64,000 nt of DNA from Stereocaulon alpinum (lineage: Eukaryota > Ascomycota > Lecanoromycetes > Lecanorales > Stereocaulaceae): positions 62,001 through 126,000 of the forward strand of contig JAEUBA010000049.1 of the NCBI GenBank assembly GCA_018257865.1, in the 5' to 3' direction. Position 1 is the stretch's first letter; every line of letters starts with the position of its first letter. Both the position numbers and the translations under genes were made by a program. This document shows positions 46,137 to 55,300 of the stretch, piece by piece. A model generated the notes under the pieces. It made no database searches. It saw only the letters and a list, made by a program, of their open reading frames with translations, and was not told the origin of the DNA.

Positions 46137-46482
46137 AGTGAGTAATAGAAGGGATGAGATATGACAGTCAGAGCCGTTCCCTTGATGGACCCCTTGCAGA
46201 TAATTATGGCTTACGGACGTTACTGTTGTAGCCTCCCAACTTCTCGTGGAGAAGCGAATGATTTGGTAGCGAAGGTATGCTTACTGCGCATGATCAAGGG
46301 AAGCACATAGAGAACCGAGGCCTAGGATCTCGAGCATTTGACTACCACCGTTGGCTATACCAAGGGCTGGTGAGGGGTCAAGATGCTGAGGTGGAAAAGC
46401 GAGTCCTGACTTCTGAGGCGACGGAATGAAGCCGCACATCGACTCAAATGCCTTGAAATTGTAAATTTCTCTACCGCCAGCC
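46137..46482. promoter_or_regulatory. divergent promoter, YwbE-like gene and RRP8
   Basis: 346 bp between outward-facing starts. No clear ribosome-biogenesis element (PAC or RRPE) is seen on the RRP8 side. Confidence 0.5.
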
Positions 46483-48387
46483 ATGTTCGCTGTTCCAGGC
46501 TGGTCTGTCTCTGCAGATGCACTGAAAGCCCAGGTTGATCCGAGAACTGCAAAGCTAGTCAATGGCTCCAAGCCGGCTGAGAAGAAGAACACGGATAGGA
46601 ACCCAAGAAAGCGCAAGCGGGGCCATGGCACGGGCAACGGCGTTGAGGTTACCGAGGATAATTTGGGAGATTTATGGAAAAAGCACATAGAGGAGAAAGT
46701 TTCGAACCATGTGATCGCGGAGTCTGCGAGGAAAAAGTCGAAGCAGAAGAAGAACGGGGAGAAAGAGGAACAGGGCGCAGTCGATGAGAATTTGGAGATC
46801 AATGGGGATACCTTTGAGGGTCTCTTGGGGGAAAATGGCAAGACCGAGTTGAAGGATGAAGGGGAACCGGCAGAAAAGAGGACCAAGAAACAGAAGAAAG
46901 CAAAGGAAAACTTAAGTGCCATGCTAAAAGCGAATGGTCAAGTGAATGTTCCAAAGATTCTACACCTTCCAGCAAAAGATCCCTCCAACTTAGAAAACGG
47001 CAAGACCAAATACGAGCAACGAAAAATTGAAGCCGCAAAGAAGCGTGAGCAAAAGGCTCTCCTTCAGGCCAACGGTACCCTCCCTCCCACTCGGTCCCAG
47101 CCAACCACGAATATGCCTACAAAATTGAATACGCCCGTTCCTGAAATTCCTTCAAACGCCCCGGAGCCCTCGATCACCTCCACTAATCGGCAAGAACCAC
47201 AACCTCCCAAGTCTACAGCCCCACACAATGCAAAAGCAAAAGCCTCTACCAAACCACCTACACCCCACACTTCCTCCAAACCTCCAGCTCCATCACCACC
47301 CGCCACGAACCTCACACCTCTCCAACAACGGATGGCGGCCAAGTTGATCTCCGCCCGCTTCCGTCACCTGAACCAAACACTCTATACGAGTCCCTCAGAC
47401 GAAGCTCTGCGACTCTTCACCAGTTCCCCTCAAGCATACACATCATACCACGCCGGTTTCCGCGCCCAAGTAGCCGTATGGCCACAGAATCCCGCAGAGG
47501 GCTTTATCGAGGATGTGAAAACTAGGGGCAGCTTATCGGTCCCAAGCCAGAAGAAGATGTGGAAAGAGCAGAAGAAGGACAAGAAGGGAAAGGAACAGCC
47601 TAGTAAGGTACCCGCTACGAATGGCGATACGGTTGGTGAAGTGAAGCCCCTTCCACGCACAAAGGGCACATGCACGATCGCTGATCTGGGATGCGGTGAT
47701 GCTCATCTTGCTGCCTCTCTTGATCCATTACGGAAATCACTAAACCTCAACCTCTTATCTTTCGACCTAGCAAAAGGCGATACGCCCAACGCACACCTCA
47801 TTACGGTGGCAGATACGAGCAATCTCTCTGCCGTCGGAGTACGAGATGGAAGCGTGGACATAGCTGTATGCTGTTTAAGTCTAATGGGCATCAATTGGGT
47901 CAGCGTCGTAGATGAATGCTTGAGGATTGTTCGGGGCGGAGGCGAGGTATGGGTTGCAGAGATTAAGAGCCGTTTCGCCAGACCTGGGCAGACGAAGAAG
48001 AAATTAGGAGATGGGAAATTGGGAGATGGTATTGGCAAGCAGAAAAAGAAAAAGCAAACCGCAGCAGATGACGCCGACGAAGAAGACCCCCTAGCAGTAG
48101 AAGAAACCTCAGACAACAAGGGCCCGAAAGACGAAACAGACATTTCCGCTTTCGTGGAAGTCTTCCGCAAACGAGGCCTCAATCTCAAAAGCGAGCCAGA
48201 TATGGATAACAAGATGTTTGTCAGGATGAGATTCGTAAAGGCTCTCAGGTCGGAAAATGAGAAAGGCGGTGCCGCGAGATTTGGGGAGGGTTTCAGGGGG
48301 AAGCAGGCGAAGACTAAGTTTCTTGAGGATGAGGGGGAGGTGGATGAGAGTAAGGTGCTGAAGCCTTGTGTTTATAAGGTTAGGTAG
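46483..48387 (+). CDS. RRP8: Rrp8, 25S rRNA m1A methyltransferase
   Basis: Single exon, 634 residues. The N-terminal 290 residues are highly basic and disordered, with nucleolar-type Lys/Arg clusters (RNPRKRKRGHG, KKSKQKKNGEKEE). The Rrp8 domain begins near residue 285 (LQQRMAAKLISARFRHLNQTLYT) and includes YHAGFRAQVAVWP. A Lys-rich insertion sits before the SAM site IADLGCGDAHLA. Further motifs are FDLAKGDTPN, VDIAVCCLSLMG and GGEVWVAEIKSRF. A second Lys-rich insertion (after residue 505) and a C-terminal tail follow. Rrp8 methylates N1 of A645 in yeast 25S rRNA and aids early cleavages of pre-rRNA. The protein is longer than yeast Rrp8 (392) because of the N-terminus and insertions, as usual in filamentous fungi. 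Confidence 0.93.
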   Translation: MFAVPGWSVSADALKAQVDPRTAKLVNGSKPAEKKNTDRNPRKRKRGHGTGNGVEVTEDNLGDLWKKHIEEKVSNHVIAESARKKSKQKKNGEKEEQGAVDENLEINGDTFEGLLGENGKTELKDEGEPAEKRTKKQKKAKENLSAMLKANGQVNVPKILHLPAKDPSNLENGKTKYEQRKIEAAKKREQKALLQANGTLPPTRSQPTTNMPTKLNTPVPEIPSNAPEPSITSTNRQEPQPPKSTAPHNAKAKASTKPPTPHTSSKPPAPSPPATNLTPLQQRMAAKLISARFRHLNQTLYTSPSDEALRLFTSSPQAYTSYHAGFRAQVAVWPQNPAEGFIEDVKTRGSLSVPSQKKMWKEQKKDKKGKEQPSKVPATNGDTVGEVKPLPRTKGTCTIADLGCGDAHLAASLDPLRKSLNLNLLSFDLAKGDTPNAHLITVADTSNLSAVGVRDGSVDIAVCCLSLMGINWVSVVDECLRIVRGGGEVWVAEIKSRFARPGQTKKKLGDGKLGDGIGKQKKKKQTAADDADEEDPLAVEETSDNKGPKDETDISAFVEVFRKRGLNLKSEPDMDNKMFVRMRFVKALRSENEKGGAARFGEGFRGKQAKTKFLEDEGEVDESKVLKPCVYKVR

Positions 48388-48605
48388 GGGGTACTGGTGG
48401 GGGAGGGTGGTACAGCAAGCTTTTGAGCTCAATGCTGCGTTAAGCTATCATGGACTAGGAAGTATGCAAAGAGAATCTGACTCTATGATCGGGTATGACT
48501 CTGAGCTTCTAAGCCCAGCACACTGCAACGCCAATGGATCATGAACACGTGAGATCTTCGTGAAGCCATTTGCTTTAACACTACATGCGAATGGCACTAA
48601 CCAGA

Positions 48606-50731
48606 TCATCGTCGCTGCGTCTTACCCATACCACGCTTCCCAGAGAACTGTAAGTTCATTAGCAAGCAACAGAGTAACACCCATACACACGAGACTCACC
48701 AAATGCTTCGGCAGCGCAGCACTCGTATGCCTATCCGCCTCTCCCTGCCTAGCCATCCTATTCATCTTCTTCTGCCCCAGCTTCTGCAGCCTCTCCGCCT
48801 TCGATCTCGCCACCTCATTCGTCACTCCGTCGTCCCTCCTGTTACTCTGACTCCTAGCTCTACTCTTCGCCCTCAATACATCCACATTACTCATTGGTGT
48901 ATCCACATCCATTGCATCTTCTGTGCCTGTTCGACTTCTCAACAGGCTACGACCACGTGATTGAGAACGAGCGCGGGCTGAGATGGCGGTAGTATCGAAG
49001 CCGAGTTTATCGAGGGAGTCTTCCATTACCGAGAGCTTCTTTGGCTGTGCGGAGCGAGGAATGAGAGCGCGGTTCTTGAGAGACTTGCGCATGCGGGCTT
49101 CATTTCGAATGGACTCTCGCTTCTCACGTATTAAGTCCGCTTTCATGCGTAAATTAGCCTCGTCAGCGTCTTCGAGGTCGGAGTCGGAGTCGTAGTAGCC
49201 TTTCGCTTCTAGCTTTTCCTCTTCCTCTTCGAGCGCGGCAAGTTTGTTCTCGATGTCTGGATCTATGAAGTCGTAGACGTTTTTGCCGTCGAAAAGTTCG
49301 GGCACACGGTCGTGTTTCCAGTCGTCGTCCTCTAATTTGTATTGCTCCTTCAAATCGATGTTGTAAACGCCGGCACCGCCGTTCTCTTCCTCGATATCAC
49401 GTGCGAGGCGAGGCCGGTCAGGGTCGTCTTTGGAGAATTTGCGGAGGTTCTTGACCGCTTCGGGTATGTAGGCTTCACGGACGACGCCTCCGAGGGGTTG
49501 GGCGACATGTATTCGGGTAAGTACATCTCCTAATCTACCTCCTACGGTTCCTGAGCTATTTATGCCAGCTTTCAGCTTTTGAGCCACACGGTCTGCTATT
49601 AGTCGCTCGCATGCAGCATTCTTCACCTCTGTTACGCCCTCTGTAGTTGTACATGAGAGCTGTAACAATTCGACTTCTCCAGATTTCAACATGGAATCTA
49701 GCCTTGTTTTCGTTTCTGGATCGAGATCCTCGGGCCTCGTTATATCAATCTTATTTATAACCACGAATACTAACTTGTTGGCAAACAAAGGCTTGATACT
49801 GTGGAAGAGCTGAATCTGGGCCTGCACTGAATATCCGCATTGTTCTGAGAGATCCATGAAGTATAGTATAGCAGACCGTAGATGTGCGATTGCTGTGATC
49901 GATTGCATTTCAATTGTGTTCATTTCTTCCAAGGGATGGTCCAGTATTCCAGGAGTATCAATAGCCTGAAAGCGAAGATACTTGTAATCGAAATGTCCCA
50001 CGAATAGACTCTTGGTAGTAAATGCATAAGGCTGTACATCCACGTCTGCTCTTGTTACGCTCCTAAGGAAGCTCGATTTGCCAACATTCGGGTATCCACA
50101 TATCAACAGTGTTCTGGTATTAGGGTCGATGGAAGGCAGTCGGCCCAGATGCTGCCGCACTTGCTCTAGGTACACCAAAGGATCTTTCAGCCGTCGACAT
50201 ATAGTAGCCATCCGCCCAAGGGCCGCACGTTTGAGTTGCTTGCATTGGAAAAGGGACTGTGCATATTTAAGAAGGCGGACATAGTCTCGAGAGACCGTTT
50301 CAATGAGATGTTTGGCAGTGGAGAGCTGACCAAGGGCAATTCGGAAGTGGTCCGCGTCATATAAAGTATTGAGAAGATCCTTGTCTGCAGCCATTCATCA
50401 TTAGCATCTGCTTCTGTCGCCAAAAAGAGCTCGAGCCTCATGGTAGCTTACGGAAGGGATGAATATCCTGCAGCTTTGGGAAGCCTTCAAGGATGATCGA
50501 CAGTTTTTCTGTAAATGTTTCCTGTGTGAATTTGACCTTGCGAGTATAGAAACCTCTTATGCGACTGATCTGAAATCCAGCTCTGATCTGTGTGGGAAGG
50601 CGCCTCTGCGTCCGGCTCAAGACGACGTCTAGGAACTCTTGACTGGTAGGCACAGGCGGTATTTCCTGAGTCTGGTCAGCAACATTCCCCTGTTCTTCGA
50701 GACACGAACGCACCTTCCAAGTGGTCTTCAT
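48606..50731 (-). CDS. NOG1: Nog1, nucleolar GTPase of 60S subunit assembly
   Basis: Four exons, 50731-50714 (18 nt, MKTTWK), 50665-50452, 50384-48700 and 48647-48606, give 652 residues (yeast 647). Introns 50666-50713, 50385-50451 and 48648-48699. Splicing restores HPFHKDLLNTLYDADHF and the conserved end LPKHLFSGKRGMGKTQRR; the unspliced frame would end in an unrelated hydrophobic tail. G motifs: G1 GYPNVGKSS, G3 DTPGILDHP, G4 NKID, with an N-terminal helical NOG1N domain and YAFTTKSLF as switch I. Nog1 binds pre-60S particles with Nog2, Rlp24 and others, inserting its C-terminal tail into the exit tunnel. It is convergent with RRP8, another large-subunit factor, 218 bp apart. Confidence 0.95.
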
Positions 50732-51253
50732 GGTTGCAAGACACACGGGGTTTAGTATTGAATGAGCTTCAGCAGATCAACGTCGATGAAATTTCTTGCG
50801 TCGTGGTTTCGGGAAGGTTTCGCGAGCGAGAATGTCAGTTGCCAAGCTCGCGAGAGAAAGTAACTTATGACCCCCCGAGCCCCCCAAGGCCTGCTCCAAT
50901 TGATATTGTTACCGCTTTAAGTCTTCGAACGATGGCTTCGACAGAAAATTTTCGCTTGCAGAGTTATGGTATAGAGGTCTCTGAACAAGTTGAATGACTC
51001 AAAAGAGTTCCTATTATTCTTGTTGAAGACCTATACTATTGTGCAATCCGCCTATATCTGAGGGGGTCGGGTATCCTTGTCCCCAATGAGGCAGGCTCGG
51101 CAGGAGGGGGGCAATGGGCTCCAGGGCCTCTACCACAGAGGCTCGTCCCAACCAGATTTACCCGGACTACGCTCCGTACGTCATATTATACCTTATTAAC
51201 AAAGGTCGCTACGCGTGCCGAGCTTCTTGCGTCAACTTTCACTCGAAACTCCT
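50732..51253. promoter_or_regulatory. divergent region upstream of NOG1 and the rhodanese phosphatase gene
   Basis: Contains an RRPE-like palindrome (see 50944-50953) and a G-rich stretch at 51060-51115. No gene supported. Confidence 0.5.
50944..50953. promoter_or_regulatory. RRPE-like element GAAAATTTTC
   Basis: A perfect 10-bp palindrome containing AAAATTTT, the core of the ribosomal RNA processing element found upstream of ribosome-biogenesis genes in yeasts. It sits 213 bp before the NOG1 ATG. A chance A/T palindrome is possible, so this is suggestive only. Confidence 0.35.
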
Positions 51254-51862
51254 ATGCGCTGGACTGTGGTTGCCCAGCTCAGAAGAATGTCCATGGCACC
51301 GACTCAGGCAATACGCCGCATGCAGCGTGAGCAACTGTCCGAACTCCTCCTCTCCAAAGATGCCTCCAAGGTCGCGGTGATAGACGTTCGAGGCGACGAC
51401 CACGTTGGCGGCCACATTCATAATTCTCAGCATGTACCCTCTACCACATTAGACCACAAGATTCCCGAGCTTGTGAGAACGTTGGCAGAAAAGCAAATGG
51501 TAGTATTTCATTGCGCACTGTCCCAAGAGAGAGGTCCAAGAGCTGCACAGAAATACATGGAGGAAAGAGAAAAGAAGATGAAAAGTGGAGACGTTGGCAG
51601 AAGTACTGGACCGCCTGAGATTGGGATTAAGGATGGAGGCATCACGAAAGTCTCGACTGTTTCGGATATAACGAAACAGCAGGAGGTTTTTGTTCTAGAC
51701 AAGGGCTTTGTGGGGTGGCAGGAAAAGTACGCATTTTGCTCGACTGAACTGGGATTCTTGTTGTTTGTATGAACCTCTTGGCTGACTGGGATCTTCAGAT
51801 ATGGCACAGATGAGAGGTTGACGGATGCATATGCACCTGACATATGGGACGATTGCTACTGA
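51254..51862 (+). CDS. Cdc25/rhodanese-type phosphatase (Ych1/Arr2/Ibp1-like)
   Basis: Exons 51254-51726 and 51799-51862 give 178 residues. The intron 51727-51798 starts GTACGC and ends CAG; joining gives WQEK|YGTDERLTDAY and a short end DIWDDCY. The rhodanese domain has VAVIDVRGDDHVGGHI, the active-site loop HCALSQERGPRAA (Cys followed by the five-residue spacer and Arg) and VLDKGFVGWQ. Such small proteins include yeast Ych1, arsenate reductase Arr2 and fission-yeast Ibp1. They act as phosphatases or arsenate reductases; which applies here cannot be told. An insertion between active-site loop and last strand (about 35 residues, KKMKSGDVGRS) is longer than in yeast. The start could also be 51287 or 51293 (CCATGG). 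Confidence 0.85.
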
Positions 51863-52323
51863 GACCACTTGAGTATCCCGATTTCCTTCAACATGCCATT
51901 ATGTTGTCAACTCCATTCACTTATCCAAAACGCTGTCCACCTGCTTGACAAGCAAAGACGCACCCTTTGAGTTTACTCTAAAGGCCGGATGTACGCATGG
52001 ATGTCGGCCATAGGATAGCAGAAACGGAACTCACCAACCAATCCTATTAATTACAACCTCCGCAATCTTTACATTCACGACCTTGGGGGGTCAATTACCG
52101 ACTCTACTTGCAGATCAATGAGTACTGCGCAGGACGACATTGAGACTACCAACGCACAAAGCCAGTGAAATCGAAATGAAGAACACACTCAACAAGGAGT
52201 TCATGGACAGACACTTCGATTTGCACCCATTCAGCGACCACTATTCTACACGCTAATGTTGGTAGACCGGTAATGCTTTAGAACGCTGATTACGCATAAA
52301 TATTATACACGCATGTATCCAGC
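51863..52323. other. convergent 3' intergenic region
   Basis: 461 bp of untranslated flank between the phosphatase and hydratase genes. No feature seen. Confidence 0.6.
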
Positions 52324-53213
52324 CTACAACTTACTGTCCACCCATCTCGGTCTCCGCTTCTCTACGAACGCTCGAACCCCTTCCTTCATGTTCTCTCCTC
52401 CAACCATTTTGTTGAACATTCCATCCACCAACCTCTGACTCCCCTCCTCAGCGCTTATCCCCTCCCAACCTAGCTCAATACCCTCCTTGCTGACCACGAT
52501 ACTATCCGGACTGTTCGCACATATGTCTTCCGCCCACTTGACAGCCATGTCAACCACACTCTCCCCCTTTGCGCATACAGCATTACACAGTCCCCACTCC
52601 CTAGCCTCCTGAGCAGGGACATTCCGTCCCGTCAATGCCATCTCCATTGCTCGCATCCGGCCTACTATCCTTGTCAAGCGGGGTAACGCTCCGGCGAGGG
52701 CCACCACACCCCGCTTGGCTTCTGGTAATGCAAAGATGGCGTTTGAAGAGGCGAGGACGATATCGCAATTTATAATCATCTCACACCCACCACCATGGGC
52801 GAGACCATTGACTGCTGCTATGACTGGCTTACTTCCGCGGCGGCGGGAGAGGCCACCGAAGCCTGAGGGTGGGAGGGGTTGTCGGGGTGTAGCTCCTGAT
52901 CTTTGGGACTCGTTCCATTCTGCAAGCTGTGTCAGCAATGCGTATTTGGGGGGCCTTGACACTAGTTCCACTGACCTTTCAGATCCGCCCCAGCGCAAAA
53001 GGCCCTTCCTTCTCCGGTGACTATGCCCACTCGTAGCGATGGCTCGGCATCTAGCCATGACCAGACAGCGTGGAGCTCCTGATTGCCAGCGCTATTGATG
53101 CAATTGAGAGACGTAGGTCGGGATAAGCTCACTAGAAGGGTGTGAGGGTTCGGGAAGGAGATGCGCGCAAAGTCGGTTGGAGGGGGTCGTGATTGGAAGG
53201 ATAGCTCAGGCAT
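52324..53213 (-). CDS. peroxisomal enoyl-CoA hydratase/isomerase family protein
   Basis: Exons 53213-52976 and 52919-52324 (intron 52920-52975) give 277 residues from the ATG at 53213 (MPELSFQSRPP). Crotonase motifs: LSRPTSLNCI near the start, the oxyanion-hole segment GRAFCAGADLKEW across the junction, VNGLAHGGGCEMIINCDIV with the first catalytic-type Glu, and LPEAKRGVVALAGALPRL with the second. The protein ends SKL, a canonical PTS1 signal, so peroxisomal import is strongly suggested. Likely reaction: hydration of a 2-enoyl-CoA in beta-oxidation or amino-acid catabolism; family members also act as isomerases, so the substrate is undetermined. Confidence 0.9.
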
Positions 53214-54202
53214 TGTGATGTGTGGAGCTGAGGTTGAGGGATGTTCATACACCGCCTACAAGAGACGCAGCAGGTATGTGGTAAGGCACGTACAGGTGAA
53301 GGGGGTATGTACGGCGACATCATTAAGGTCCAGCTCTCGCCGGTCCGATTACTGTGCAACATCCTGCGGGGGAAGTTCGTTCACCCTCGGCAAGCTTCGA
53401 AAGAAGCCTAGCGCTAGGGTAAATCTTTCACCGCTAGTAGATGGATCAGCCCTGAAGGTTCAGCTCGCATAGTTCGTTAGTTCTCAAGAGGCTGCTTCTC
53501 GTACCTAAGCAGGCCAATTGTTGGATCCTAATCTGCAAAGTCAGAAATGTGGATCAGGCTACATGCATTACAGCTGACACCCCCCTTACTGTTGCAACCA
53601 CATGAGATCAGACTCAGCATGTTCGGCCGAACTCGTCAAGCGGAGCTTCCGCAATTCAAATCTCGCCACAATGCCATACTTCAGTCATCACGACGACGTA
53701 CGGAGCTGACTGAATCCAAGTGAGGCTGTAGTGCTTACGTATTGTTTCTTCGTATCTATCCGCATTCGAGCCAGTCCTTAGACATAATTTGTCAATCTGT
53801 TGTTGCCCCCAAACTGATGTTTTTTTCGCGATGATTCAGCTACGCTTTTTGTGGGATTCCCGTATGTAGCGGTGTGATGGATCGATGGGTAACGAGCGGT
53901 GTGCCCTAGGCGGACTCCATGGTGCGGCGTATAAAGAAAAGTTCGAGAGACTTTGTCACTTTCATTCAACTATATATCCTTCTTAATCTCCCCAGACTGT
54001 CTTTTCAGTGTTCTGAAGCAAACGTTTCTGCCACTCGTTCGCGGTTCTTAACTACCAGTCCCAATGCAATAGACCTGCCATTTCGCCTCCCACGCCACAA
54101 ATTTTCGCATGTCTATATCAATTCCGTTCTCAGCTTACTCTAGTAAGATTACCCAAAACGCGACTCAGCTTTCCTTCAGTCTCCTCTAACCACCATGAAG
54201 GA
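53214..54202. other. intergenic, about 1 kb, no supported gene
   Basis: Upstream flank of the hydratase gene and the leader of the small gene at 54203. Short frames only; a TATAAA-like site at 53930-53935 and TATATA at 53971 may serve the right-hand gene. Confidence 0.5.
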
Positions 54203-54215
54203 ATGTCAAGCGTAG
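54195..54215 (+). promoter_or_regulatory. six-codon uORF overlapping the start of the next gene
   Basis: An ATG in good context (CACCATGA) opens a frame of six codons that ends TAG at 54213-54215, overlapping the ATG of the downstream frame at 54203 by thirteen bases. If both are on one mRNA, ribosomes would need leaky scanning to reach the main start. It could instead mean that the main start is misplaced. Confidence 0.5.
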
Positions 54216-54661
54216 CGACCAACACAGGCAGTCCAGGCCCCCAACCACCCAACAGCGCCTCACAACCATGGTACGAGGCGACCAATGAAGTTCCCATCGG
54301 ACCAGCCCGACCCAAAAGGATGCCGGCTGGGCGCCACGTCTTGATTGGGACGGCAGCACCCGCCGTCAGAGCGGGTGGGCAGTCTGCTGGGAAGCCAGCT
54401 GTGAAGCCATCTGGAAAGCCAAAGCCAGCTGCTGGAAAACAGTCATCTGGGACGCAAACCGCATCAACTCCTGTTGCGAAGGCATCTACAGCTACGACAT
54501 CAGAGCAGCCTCGGAGTCAGCCACAGTCCTTCGGTACGCCCGTAGAACAGCAGCAATCGAGAACAAACCAGTTCACCGGGACGACAACGGAACAGTGTCG
54601 AGACCAAACCCTCCAGGAAGTCCCTGCTGAACGGTTCGGATACGCTTTCGGGCAGAAGTAA
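54203..54661 (+). CDS. small low-complexity protein, unknown
   Basis: A frame of 152 codons rich in Pro, Ala, Ser, Thr, Gln and Lys. It begins MSSVATNTGSPG, has one patch with ordered character (SQPWYEATNEVPIGPARPKRMPAGRHVLIG), a Lys-Pro-rich middle (KPAVKPSGKPKPAAGKQ) and ends ERFGYAFGQK. No domain, signal peptide or membrane helix. The ending faintly resembles DHYGYAFHQ in the unrelated-looking gene at 58548-59997, on the other side of the repeat array. It may be a real gene or the 5' part of one with further exons. I assign no function. Confidence 0.5.
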   Translation: MSSVATNTGSPGPQPPNSASQPWYEATNEVPIGPARPKRMPAGRHVLIGTAAPAVRAGGQSAGKPAVKPSGKPKPAAGKQSSGTQTASTPVAKASTATTSEQPRSQPQSFGTPVEQQQSRTNQFTGTTTEQCRDQTLQEVPAERFGYAFGQK

Positions 54662-55300
54662 GAAATGAGTATATGACTGGTGGGGAGGGGATAAATAATG
54701 CAAGATCCAAATTAGAATGTACATATTACGACAACGGAAAACGCGACGGATGCAATCATAGAATGACTGAGCAATCAATCAGGGACGATAATGAATGTTG
54801 GGAGGCAACTTAAGCAGGTATTCACATTTAATCAATGCAATGCAATGCAAGGGTCAACACCTACACGAACATTGAGTCAACATCCTAGAAGACTGCCTTC
54901 AGGACCCAACGCTTATGTTGTCCTGAAGGGGGAAGCAGGTGAATGATGCCTTTACCTTGGCAGGCAACCTGAGCAGGTATCTATCCACCTACGTTATACT
55001 CTTAACGAAATGCACTAATTGAAGCAACTTCATTATCTCGGGATCAAGCCTTGGCTGCGTGTTTGCCAGGTGTCAGACACAGCACGTGAGATAGATCGTG
55101 TATACACTTGATCCCTAGTTACTTCATGCAATGCAACGTCAAAACTGCTTGGTATTGTCTTACATGGCGGCTCCGGGAGGAAGGATGATGGATGGCAAGC
55201 GGTGTGCAGACATCATGTCACGTTCACTACGTGCGAGAGCGCAAAAGGATTTGATCCACGTTCTTGGTCTTGTGATCTCTTTAAGCTCCCTCTGCTAGCT
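54662..55300. other. intergenic with small duplications and a hairpin
   Basis: AGGCAACTTAAGCAGGTAT at 54803 is repeated as AGGCAACCTGAGCAGGTAT at 54962. TGCAA-type pentamers repeat at 54835-54850. A hairpin lies at 54896-54929. No coding potential. Confidence 0.55.
54896..54929. other. inverted repeat, 10-bp perfect stem
   Basis: CCTTCAGGAC at 54896-54905 pairs perfectly with GTCCTGAAGG at 54920-54929; an inner AAC/GTT pairing (908-910 with 917-919) after a two-base bulge leaves a six-base loop. No T-run follows, so it is not a bacterial-type terminator. It could be a chance or repeat-derived hairpin. Confidence 0.6.

Noticed and set aside
48622..48647. Hydrophobic C-terminus of Nog1
   Set aside because: It is read-through into an intron; splicing at 48648-48699 restores the conserved end of the family.
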